From Bacillota bacterium (GTDB taxonomy: Bacteria; Bacillota; Clostridia; Lachnospirales; Lachnospiraceae): a stretch of DNA of 64,000 bases. The notes beneath the pieces were generated by a model that was given only the letters and a program-made list of their open reading frames with translations, did no database searches and was not told the DNA's origin. Below are positions 57,339 to 64,000 of this stretch, one piece after another. Numbering within the stretch: position 1 is the stretch's first letter; each line of letters begins with the position of its first letter. The position numbers were made by a program, and so were the translations under genes. The stretch is taken from contig JAEYLX010000027.1 in NCBI GenBank assembly GCA_023407575.1, positions 1 through 64,000 of the forward strand. The letters run 5' to 3'.

Positions 57339-58196
57339 ATGAATTGCAGGGATCAATTAAAGGATAAACAAAGAGTTGTTGTCAAGATTGGATCATCTTC
57401 TTTAACACATATGGAAACTGGAAGTCTTAATTTGGAGAAGATGGAGCGTTTGGTGCGTATTCTAACCGATTTAAGAAATCAGGGGAAAGATGTAATTCTC
57501 GTAACTTCAGGAGCAATTGCAGTAGGAAGAAAAGCTTTAGGGCTATTAGAACGTCCGACGAAGAGGTCTGTAAAGCAGGCCTGTGCAGCGGTTGGTCAGG
57601 CTAGTCTAATGATGGTTTATCAAAAACTTTTTGCAGAATACAACCAGACTGCAGCTCAAATTTTGATTACCAAATACACCATGATGAATGAAATTAGCCG
57701 CTTTAATGCAAAGAATACCTTTGGAGAACTATTCCGAATGGGTGTTATTCCAATTGTAAATGAGAACGATACGGTATCTACTGAGGAGTTGGATCTTGAT
57801 TTTGGTGATAATGATACGTTATCTGCCATTGTTACCGCACTTGTTGAAGCGGATTTGTTAATCTTATTATCCGATATTGATGGACTTTATACGGATGATC
57901 CAAATAAGAACCAGGATGCAAAGCTTATTTCCTGTGTTACTGAATTCACAGAGGAACTTACTGTAATGGCTAAGGATTCTGCCAGTACAGTTGGAACCGG
58001 TGGAATGTCCACCAAAGTGTCAGCAGCTAGAATAGCTACTACTTCCGGAGCTGACATGGTGATTACCAATGGTGATAATGTGAGGAATATCAACCATATT
58101 CTTGAGGGACGTGAGGTTGGAACGTTATTTGTCGCACAGAAAAAAGAAGATTTCAATATCATGGATTATATTACCTCAAAGCAATATCAAAAATAA
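57339..58196 (+). CDS. proB: Glutamate 5-kinase
   Basis: This is a 285-residue amino-acid kinase that phosphorylates the gamma-carboxyl of glutamate in proline synthesis. VVVKIGSSSLT at about 15-25, the phosphate-binding VTSGAIAVGRKALG, VNENDTVSTEELDLDFGDNDTLSAIVTALVEADLLILLSDIDGLYT, and GTGGMSTKVSAARIATTSGADMVITNG are diagnostic. It lacks the C-terminal PUA domain present in enteric enzymes, as in several Firmicutes. GGGAGG precedes the ATG at 57339. proA is not adjacent here; the next gene encodes a DUF896 protein. Confidence 0.96.
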   Translation: MNCRDQLKDKQRVVVKIGSSSLTHMETGSLNLEKMERLVRILTDLRNQGKDVILVTSGAIAVGRKALGLLERPTKRSVKQACAAVGQASLMMVYQKLFAEYNQTAAQILITKYTMMNEISRFNAKNTFGELFRMGVIPIVNENDTVSTEELDLDFGDNDTLSAIVTALVEADLLILLSDIDGLYTDDPNKNQDAKLISCVTEFTEELTVMAKDSASTVGTGGMSTKVSAARIATTSGADMVITNGDNVRNINHILEGREVGTLFVAQKKEDFNIMDYITSKQYQK

Positions 58197-58252
58197 TGTG
58201 GCATCTTTAAGTAATGTTGATACCGCCGATAGGCGCAGAATTGGAGAATACT

Positions 58253-58462
58253 ATGGACGAACAGAGAATAACCAGAATTAATGAATTATATCATAAGGCA
58301 CAAAAGGAAGGATTGACAGAGGAAGAAAAGGACGAACAGACAAGGCTTAGAGCAGAGTACATTGCCGCAATTCGTCAGAACCTGCGAGGAACCTTGGAAC
58401 AGGTTTCTATTGTTCAGCCGGATGGTTCCATTGTGAAAGCTACTGATCTTAAAAAACAGTAA
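58253..58462 (+). CDS. DUF896 (YnzC-type) small protein
   Basis: This is a 69-residue soluble protein of the UPF0291/YnzC family, conserved in Firmicutes but without known biochemical role. The pattern ITRINELYHKAQKEGLTEEEKDEQTRLRAEYIAAIRQNLRGTLEQVSIVQPDG is nearly the whole protein: a helical hairpin plus tail. The ATG at 58253 has GGAG 6 nt upstream; the frame opens earlier but without a ribosome site. It lies between proB and the 5-formyl-THF cyclo-ligase gene, probably cotranscribed. Confidence 0.9.
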   Translation: MDEQRITRINELYHKAQKEGLTEEEKDEQTRLRAEYIAAIRQNLRGTLEQVSIVQPDGSIVKATDLKKQ

Positions 58463-58485
58463 GAGCGAAAGTACGGGTTATAATT

Positions 58486-59082
58486 ATGACAAAGGCGCAA
58501 ATTCGAACGGACCAGAAGCAGCTTAGAAATCAGCTATCATTAAAGGAGCAGCTGCTTCTAAGTAAAGAAGTCAGAGAGAAACTGTTTCAAACAGAGGCAT
58601 ATGATAGGTGTACGAATATTTTTACCTTTATATCTTTTGGTTCAGAGATCGATACCCGGGAGATAATTCACCAGGCTATTGCGGATGGAAAAAGAATTTA
58701 TGTGCCCAGAGTTGAAGGGAAACAGATTGAATTTTATAGGCTACTGGATTTTATGTTATTGATGAAAAGTAAATATGGAATATTGGAACCAACGATGGAT
58801 GAGAATTTACGCCATGTTCCTGTTGACAGCAACATTAACCATAATAAATATCATGACTTAATGCTTCTTCCAGGATTGGCCTTTGATGTAAGAGGTAATC
58901 GCATTGGATATGGTGCAGGTTATTATGATAAGTTCCTATCCCTACAGCAGGATAATTACTTCTATAAAATAGCAATTGGCTATGATTTTCAGCTCCTGGA
59001 TGAACTTCCAGCTGAAGAATATGATCGGAGAGCTAATATGATCATTACTCCTTCGAGACGAATTTTGATACATGACAAGTGA
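58486..59082 (+). CDS. 5-formyltetrahydrofolate cyclo-ligase
   Basis: This is a 198-residue enzyme (MTHFS, YgfA/YqgN family) that converts 5-formyl-THF to 5,10-methenyl-THF using ATP. It starts MTKAQIRTDQKQLRNQLS with the basic motif, contains FTFISFGSEIDTREIIHQAIADGKRIYVPRV, GILEP, and the nucleotide-binding LLPGLAFDVRGNRIGYGAGYYDKFL, followed by AIGYDFQLLDELPAEEYDRRANMIIT. The ribosome site is poor (GAGCGAAAG further upstream), so expression may depend on coupling with the DUF896 gene 23 bp before. A small hairpin spans the stop codon. Confidence 0.93.
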   Translation: MTKAQIRTDQKQLRNQLSLKEQLLLSKEVREKLFQTEAYDRCTNIFTFISFGSEIDTREIIHQAIADGKRIYVPRVEGKQIEFYRLLDFMLLMKSKYGILEPTMDENLRHVPVDSNINHNKYHDLMLLPGLAFDVRGNRIGYGAGYYDKFLSLQQDNYFYKIAIGYDFQLLDELPAEEYDRRANMIITPSRRILIHDK

Positions 59083-59093
59083 AACGACTTGTC
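59074..59093. other. Hairpin across the cyclo-ligase stop codon
   Basis: GACAAGT and ACTTGTC form a perfect 7-bp stem with a GAAACG loop; the stop codon is at its centre. There is no T-run. Similar to the hairpin at 13130-13154. Confidence 0.4.
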
Positions 59094-59237
59094 GATTCAT
59101 CATTTTATATTAGGAAGCGATATGCATAAGCTTCAGAGGGGTGATAACCCTTTAGGAACTTTGCAACTATTAATAAATCAAAAGCGGTAGGAAAGTTAAC
59201 TTACATAAGGCTACCGACGAAAGGAAAGAGGTATTGA

Positions 59238-60209
59238 ATGGCAGACAAGAATATTTATGATTTTCCGTCAGGACAGGACCCCAAAGTAATAATGAAGAAG
59301 GTTGGTAGAATTACCTTACTCGTTATTGGGCTAATTGTACTCTTAACAATAGCGTTTGGATCCTTCTATACAATTAAAGAGCAGGAACAAGCGGTGGTAA
59401 CGACCTTTGGAAAATCAAAGTCAGTAACAGAAGCGGGTTTACATTTTAAAATCCCTGTAATTCAGACAGTTCAAAAAGTAGATACAACTATTCAAGGTTT
59501 GGCAATTGGCTATGATTTAGAAACAGGTACTCCTAATGAAGCAGAATCCATGATGATTACAAAGGATTTCAATTTCGTTAATGTTGATTTCTTTGTGGAG
59601 TATAAGGTTTCTGATCCGGTGAAGATGCTCTTTGCTTCTGAAGAGCCAGTGACGATATTAAAAAATATTGCCCAAAGTAGTATCCGAGCTGTCGTAGGTG
59701 GATATAACGTAGATAATGTTATTACCACGGATAAGTTCATAATTCAAACAAAAATTAAAGAACAAATATTAGCAAAGCTACAAACCCAGGATATCGGTTT
59801 ACAATTAGTTAACATTACAATGCAGGATTCAGAACCTCCTACAGCAGAAGTAATGGAAGCTTTTAAATCTGTTGAGACAGCAAAACAAGCGGCTGATACA
59901 GCTGTAAACAATGCAACCAAGTATAAAAATGAACAGATTCCAAAAGCAGAGGCTGAAGTGGATAAAATTAACCAGGAAGCAGAGTCTCAAAAAGCGCAAA
60001 GAGTAAATGAAGCGAATGCTGAAGTTTCTAAATTCAATAAAATGTTTGAAGAATATAAGAAATATCCGTTAATCACTAAGCAGCGTATGTTCTACGAAGC
60101 AATGGAAGATGTACTTCCATCCTTAAAAGTAGTAATTGATAGTGGTGAGTCTGATGTGCAGAAATTATTACCCTTAGACACTCTGATTGAAGGAGGTACA
60201 CAACAATGA
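59238..60209 (+). CDS. hflK: HflK-like SPFH/band-7 membrane protein
   Basis: This is a 323-residue membrane protein with one TM segment (about 25-46, ITLLVIGLIVLLTIAFGSFYTI) and an SPFH domain beginning KEQEQAVVTTFGKSKSVTEAGLHFKIPVIQTVQKVD. A long helical coiled-coil with Ala/Glu/Lys-rich repeats follows (TAKQAADTAVNNATKYKNEQIPKAEAEVDKINQEAESQKAQ). HflK and HflC form a large membrane complex that in E. coli surrounds and modulates FtsH. The start follows GAAAGAGG. Its stop overlaps hflC by 4 bp (ATGA). Assigning K versus C is by gene order and domain length. Confidence 0.88.
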   Translation: MADKNIYDFPSGQDPKVIMKKVGRITLLVIGLIVLLTIAFGSFYTIKEQEQAVVTTFGKSKSVTEAGLHFKIPVIQTVQKVDTTIQGLAIGYDLETGTPNEAESMMITKDFNFVNVDFFVEYKVSDPVKMLFASEEPVTILKNIAQSSIRAVVGGYNVDNVITTDKFIIQTKIKEQILAKLQTQDIGLQLVNITMQDSEPPTAEVMEAFKSVETAKQAADTAVNNATKYKNEQIPKAEAEVDKINQEAESQKAQRVNEANAEVSKFNKMFEEYKKYPLITKQRMFYEAMEDVLPSLKVVIDSGESDVQKLLPLDTLIEGGTQQ

Positions 60210-61078
60210 ATAAAGTAAAAGGTACCGTATTACTTGTAATTATCTTTGCAGTAGTTATTGTATTGTTCTCCTCTATTTATGTTACAAAAGAAAATCAATA
60301 CAGTGTTGTAAAACGTTTTGGGAAGATTACAACGGTTATGAAAGAAGCGGGGTTAGGATTAAAAACGCCATTTATCGAAACTGTGGATAAAGTTCCTAAG
60401 AGTATTCAGTACTATGATATGACGGCATCGGATGTAATTACCGAAGATAAAAAAACAATGGTGGCAGATAGCTATGTTCTTTGGAAAATTATTGATCCAA
60501 TTGCTTTTACCCAGTCCCTTAGTTCCAATGTTGCCTTAGCAGAAAGTAGAATTGATTCTACTGTATATGGTGCTATGAAAAGTGTAATTAGTTCTAAGGA
60601 ACAATCAGAAGTAATTAGCGGTAGGGATGGTGAGCTTAATCAGGAATTCATGGATAGCATTGGTGATACAATGAAGCAATATGGAATTCAATTGATTTCT
60701 ATTGAAACCAAACATCTTGACTTACCAAGTGATAATAAAAATGCAGTATTTGAACGTATGATTTCAGAACGTGCGCAAAAAGCAGCAGAGGCTTCTGCTC
60801 AAGGTCAGGCGGATGCACAGATTATACAAAATGAAACCGATAAAGAGGTGGCAATCAGTATTTCTAATGCTCAAGCGGAAGCAGCAAAAGTAATAGCTGA
60901 AGGTGAAGCGGAATACATGAGAATATTATCTGCAGCTTATGCCAATGAACAGAAAGCAGAATTCTACACCTTCATTCGTTCATTGGAAGCGGCAAAAGCT
61001 TCTCTGACAGGAAGCAATAAGACTTTGATTTTATCTCAAGATTCACCTATTGCTCAAATTTTTTATAACTTTGAATAA
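60206..61078 (+). CDS. hflC: HflC-like SPFH/band-7 membrane protein
   Basis: This is a 290-residue partner of the upstream HflK-like protein. The N-terminal TM (about 5-25, GTVLLVIIFAVVIVLFSSIYV) is followed by the SPFH core KENQYSVVKRFGKITTVMKEAGLGLKTPFIETVDKVPKSIQYYD, with the conserved DVITEDKKTMVADSYVLWKIIDP. Near the C-terminus is the Ala/Glu-rich helix QAEAAKVIAEGEAEYMRILSAAYA. GGAGG lies 11 nt before the start, and the ATGA overlap indicates coupled translation. Role in protease regulation or membrane organisation is inferred from the family. Confidence 0.9.
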   Translation: MNKVKGTVLLVIIFAVVIVLFSSIYVTKENQYSVVKRFGKITTVMKEAGLGLKTPFIETVDKVPKSIQYYDMTASDVITEDKKTMVADSYVLWKIIDPIAFTQSLSSNVALAESRIDSTVYGAMKSVISSKEQSEVISGRDGELNQEFMDSIGDTMKQYGIQLISIETKHLDLPSDNKNAVFERMISERAQKAAEASAQGQADAQIIQNETDKEVAISISNAQAEAAKVIAEGEAEYMRILSAAYANEQKAEFYTFIRSLEAAKASLTGSNKTLILSQDSPIAQIFYNFE

Positions 61079-61144
61079 ATAGTTGTCATAAAATAAATGT
61101 TTAGGCATAGGATTCAATGATAAACTGAATTCGGAGCCCATTTT

Positions 61145-62110
61145 ATGATCGTTGATTTTAATGATTTGTATGATTCTTATGAAAAATATTTAACAGATGC
61201 TAAAAATCTGGAAAAACAATATGAAGCAATACTTTCCTATGTCACGATTGGAACGTCCCACGACAATCGTGACATAGTTTTGCTAAAACTGGGTATTGGC
61301 AAGCAGTTTCTCCTTTGCTGCGGAGGCGTTCATGCGAGAGAAACCATAAACCCCGTCGTATTGCTTCGTATCATAGAGTACTATGCGGAATTATATGTTA
61401 ATCATAAACAGGAGCGTTTTAGCCTAAAAAATAAACTTTATACGGAGACCAGGCAGCTTAGGGAAGAATATGAAAAGATGTTATATGGGGCGTGTGTTTA
61501 TGAATTGTTGCAAACCTATACCATCCTTTTTGTTCCACTATTAAATCCGGATGGATATATGATATCCTTAAATGGGTTTGAGAGTATTAACGATACCAGT
61601 TTGAGGCAGAAATGTATTTCTAAAAACATTTCGAGAGAAGAGTGGAAATTTAACGCCAGAGGTGTTGACATAAATCGTAACTTTCCAAGTAAGCTGTGGA
61701 GGCCAAAATCGGAAGAGGATACGGTAGCCAGCGAGAATGAAACACAGATCTTAATAAAATTATTAAAAGAATATCGAACAAGAGGTTTTTTAGATTTTCA
61801 TTCCAGAGGGAAGCAGATCTATTACTACCGAAGTATGATGCCAGAAAGCTATAACAACCAACAATTAGAAATTGCAAACCGATTGATGCAGATAACGGAT
61901 TATGAGCTGATGCCTCCTGAGAATGAAATTGATTCTGGGGATACGGGAGGGAATACGGTTCACTATTATTCAGAATATTTTCTTAAGCCGGCTTTAACAA
62001 TAGAGACAGTTGATGAGGATGCTGTTTTCCCATTGGCGTTACATTACAGATATTCCACTTTTGAAGAATTAAAGTTAGTTATACTTGAATTTGGCAGTAT
62101 GATAGTGTAA
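61145..62110 (+). CDS. M14-family zinc carboxypeptidase, cytoplasmic
   Basis: This is a 321-residue metallopeptidase of the carboxypeptidase A/gamma-D-glutamyl-diamino acid peptidase clan. Zinc ligands are in GGVHARETINP at about 60-70 (HxxE) and DFHSRG near 218-223 (His). LNPDGYM near 134-140 and GVDINRNFP near 175-183 are the conserved substrate-binding blocks, and the general-base Glu is in TIETVDED near 283-290. No signal peptide is present, so it probably acts in the cytosol, for example on recycled murein peptides. It is preceded by GGAG (GAATTCGGAGCC). Substrate not determined. Confidence 0.86.
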   Translation: MIVDFNDLYDSYEKYLTDAKNLEKQYEAILSYVTIGTSHDNRDIVLLKLGIGKQFLLCCGGVHARETINPVVLLRIIEYYAELYVNHKQERFSLKNKLYTETRQLREEYEKMLYGACVYELLQTYTILFVPLLNPDGYMISLNGFESINDTSLRQKCISKNISREEWKFNARGVDINRNFPSKLWRPKSEEDTVASENETQILIKLLKEYRTRGFLDFHSRGKQIYYYRSMMPESYNNQQLEIANRLMQITDYELMPPENEIDSGDTGGNTVHYYSEYFLKPALTIETVDEDAVFPLALHYRYSTFEELKLVILEFGSMIV

Positions 62111-62151
62111 AAAGAATATAGGGAAATTATATTTCTATATAGAAGATTAAA

Positions 62152-62232
62152 GTGTAAAAGTCTGTCTACATAGATGAATATCTGTGTAGACAAAGATATT
62201 CATCAAATACAGGGAATATGGACTTTTGACAC
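62152..62232 (+). other. Structure with two mutually exclusive hairpins before miaB
   Basis: Hairpin A (62164-62175 with 62180-62191; GTCTACATAGAT/ATCTGTGTAGAC, one wobble) and hairpin B (GATGAATATC 62173-62182 with GATATTCATC 62195-62204) share bases, so only one can form. An outer stem GTGTAAAAGTC/GACTTTT-G-ACAC (62152-62162 with 62221-62232) could enclose either. The layout resembles an attenuator or riboswitch-like switch, but no T-run follows. A small ACCTGC/GCAGGT hairpin lies at 62261-62283. Confidence 0.5.
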
Positions 62233-62307
62233 ACTAATCATAGAATTAGAATTAATATACACCTGCAAAATTAGTTCGCAGGTAACTAGAAAGGCGCGTA
62301 CATTGTT

Positions 62308-63726
62308 ATGAAACGAGAAGAAACAAATGTGAACGAATTAGAAGCTGCTAAGCAGATAGAGTTTATCAATCAACTTAAGAGTAGATATGATCAAGAATTT
62401 GAACGTACCGGCAAAAAGAAAACCTATCATATAGAAACCTTTGGTTGCCAGATGAATTCCAGAGATTCAGAAAAAATATCTGGAATTTTAAAACAGATTG
62501 GCTATGAAGAGACGGATCAGGAGGATGCTGATTTTGTAATCTATAATACCTGTACGGTTCGTGAGAATGCAAACAACAGAGTGTATGGTAGACTTGGTTA
62601 TCTTGGTAAGCTTAAGAAAAATCATCCTGGTATGATTATCGCACTTTGCGGTTGTATGATGCAGGAACCCTCTGCCGTAGAAAAAATCAAAACCAGTTAT
62701 CGTTTCATAGATATCATTTTTGGTACACATAATATTTTCAAATTAGCTGAATTATTATATACAAGATTAGACTCTAACCGTATGGTGATTGATCTTTGGA
62801 AGGATACCGACATGATTGTTGAGAACCTGCCAAATGATAGGAAGTTTGACTTTAAAGCTGGCGTTAACATTATGTTTGGTTGTAATAACTTCTGCAGTTA
62901 TTGTATTGTTCCTTATGTACGTGGCAGGGAGAGAAGCAGAAATCCGGAGGATATTCTGCAAGAAATTAGAGACTTAGCCAAGGATGGGGTAGTTGAAATA
63001 ATGCTGCTTGGACAAAACGTAAATTCCTATGGCAAAAACTTGGATACTCCAATGAGCTTTGCACAGTTACTAACTGAAATTGAAAAAATTGATGGCATTG
63101 AACGTATTCGTTTTATGACCTCCCATCCTAAGGATTTATCGGATGAATTAATTGAAGTAATGGGTAAGAGCAATAAAATCTGTAAGCATTTGCATTTACC
63201 GATACAAGCGGGCAGCACAAGGTTATTAAAGATTATGAATCGCCGTTATACCAAGGAAAGTTACCTGGAGTTGGTGGATAAGATAAGGAAAGCAGTACCT
63301 GATATTTCTCTGACCACAGATATCATGGTTGGTTTCCCGGGGGAAACAGAAGAGGATTTTGAGGAAACCATGGATGTGGTTCGAAAAGTAGGTTATGATA
63401 CTGCCTTTACCTTTATTTATTCCATCCGTACCGGAACACCTGCAGCTACCATGGAGCAAGTACCGGAAGCAGTTTCATCAGAGCGTTTTGATCGACTTTT
63501 AAAAGAAATTCAAGCAAACTCAGCGAAATCAGCCGGTAAAGAAGAACATACCACTCAAAAAGTTTTAGTGGAAGAGGTAAATAGTCAGGATTCATCTTTG
63601 CTTACTGGAAGATTAAGCAATAATCTCCTGGTACATTTTCCAGGAGATACGAGTTTAATTGGAAAAATTATTGACGTGTATTTAACTGAGAGCAAAGGCT
63701 TTTATTACATGGGAAAACAAGCTTAA
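62308..63726 (+). CDS. miaB: tRNA-2-methylthio-N6-dimethylallyladenosine synthase MiaB
   Basis: This is a 472-residue methylthiotransferase that adds a methylthio group to i6A37 of tRNAs. The N-terminal UPF0004 domain carries three cluster cysteines (ETFGCQMNSRDSEK, NTCTVRENA, CGCMMQE). The radical SAM motif CNNFCSYC near 195 is followed by IVPYVRGRERSR. A C-terminal TRAM domain ends in IGKIIDVYLTESKGFYYMGK. The N-terminal extension of about 35 residues is common in Firmicutes. The ATG at 62308 has AGAAAGGCG further upstream, a weak site. mutS usually follows miaB; it would lie beyond the window. Confidence 0.95.
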   Translation: MKREETNVNELEAAKQIEFINQLKSRYDQEFERTGKKKTYHIETFGCQMNSRDSEKISGILKQIGYEETDQEDADFVIYNTCTVRENANNRVYGRLGYLGKLKKNHPGMIIALCGCMMQEPSAVEKIKTSYRFIDIIFGTHNIFKLAELLYTRLDSNRMVIDLWKDTDMIVENLPNDRKFDFKAGVNIMFGCNNFCSYCIVPYVRGRERSRNPEDILQEIRDLAKDGVVEIMLLGQNVNSYGKNLDTPMSFAQLLTEIEKIDGIERIRFMTSHPKDLSDELIEVMGKSNKICKHLHLPIQAGSTRLLKIMNRRYTKESYLELVDKIRKAVPDISLTTDIMVGFPGETEEDFEETMDVVRKVGYDTAFTFIYSIRTGTPAATMEQVPEAVSSERFDRLLKEIQANSAKSAGKEEHTTQKVLVEEVNSQDSSLLTGRLSNNLLVHFPGDTSLIGKIIDVYLTESKGFYYMGKQA

Positions 63727-63900
63727 TTCTTAATATTTTATGGAAATTAGTTATGTGGGAAATATTATCGATTATGTATATATTTTCATTCCCTAAAAAT
63801 AAATCAAAGGCGAAGTAGAATATTTTGTAGATATAGTACGAAAAAGTTCTATATATAGATTCTATAATTTGTCAAAATAGATAAATATTCGTTCACAGAC

Positions 63901-63929
63901 TTGACATATTAGGAAAAACAGTATAAAAT
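63901..63929 (+). promoter_or_regulatory. Promoter for the gene beyond the right edge
   Basis: TTGACA (63901-63906) is followed by TATAAAAT; a 17-nt spacer gives TAAAAT (63924-63929) as -10. No start codon with a ribosome site appears before the window ends. 63727-63900 shows nothing else I can support. Confidence 0.5.
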
Positions 63930-63979
63930 TTATGTGTTGTATTAACGGGGAAGATGATTGAAAGTAATTGAAATCATAG

Positions 63980-63997
63980 TTTCATTGTACAATGAAA
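63980..63997. promoter_or_regulatory. 18-bp perfect palindrome at right edge
   Basis: TTTCATTGTACAATGAAA is self-complementary throughout. It lies about 50 bp after the promoter at 63901, where an operator could act. No loop is present, favouring a protein-binding site over an RNA hairpin. Confidence 0.45.
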
Positions 63998-64000
63998 ACT

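Overview
The window is chromosomal DNA of a low-GC, endospore-forming anaerobic Firmicute, most likely a member of the Lachnospiraceae close to Lachnoclostridium (Clostridium) phytofermentans. That assignment is my inference from gene content and codon use, not from a database search. Sporulation genes are spread through it (gpr, spoIIP, yqfC, yqfD, a SpoVB-like flippase, a BofC-like protein). The heat-shock operon is controlled by HrcA and CIRCE, Shine-Dalgarno sequences are strong, and a surface protein carries S-layer-homology repeats. I see no tRNA, rRNA, CRISPR array, phage or transposase gene.

Layout. 1-6800 is accessory metabolism: a class II sugar-phosphate aldolase with its DeoR-type regulator, a GNAT acetyltransferase, an MFS transporter followed by a ROK-type regulator, a DUF1543 protein and a VOC-fold protein. 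7000-10420 is a minus-strand ABC-exporter/radical SAM operon facing a Cys-rich HxlR-type regulator across overlapping divergent promoters with a perfect palindrome. 10660-13000 encodes a secreted YcdB-like/SLH protein. 13250-32690 is a conserved housekeeping block: rpsT (minus), gpr, spoIIP, lepA, hemW, hrcA-grpE-dnaK-dnaJ, prmA, rsmE, a small alarmone synthetase, and a set of rRNA/tRNA methyltransferase and pseudouridine synthase genes. 32800-33910 holds recU overlapping a YbaK-type tRNA-editing protein. 34190-40830 is a histidine operon hisZ-hisG-hisD-hisB-hisA plus a three-domain gene (degenerate HisF-like, HisI, HisE); hisC, hisH and an intact hisF are not here. 41240-53950 runs alaS, a ProC/ComER-like reductase, rpsU, yqfC, yqfD, phoH, a membrane protein with an altered HD domain, ybeY, a DUF3048 lipoprotein, a SpoVB/MurJ-like flippase and a BofC-like protein. 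54260-63730 holds two FAD proteins, proB, a DUF896 protein, 5-formyl-THF cyclo-ligase, hflK-hflC, an M14 peptidase and miaB. A promoter at the right edge probably serves the next gene.

The most unusual content lies between genes. Two copies of a long stem-loop element (14677-14804 and 25284-25402) share identical 19-nt and 18-nt internal-loop cores, while their flanking stems differ in sequence yet remain base-paired; this is the strongest candidate for an undescribed structured RNA or ssDNA element. There is also a 2.9-copy tandem array of an 87-bp multi-hairpin unit before rsmE, a roughly 480-bp minisatellite splitting hisG from hisD, an 83-bp duplication before alaS, and several purine-rich arrays. 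Together they suggest a genome that tolerates or actively expands short intergenic repeats. Other structured intergenic regions lie before spoIIP, hemW, dnaJ, yqfD and miaB.
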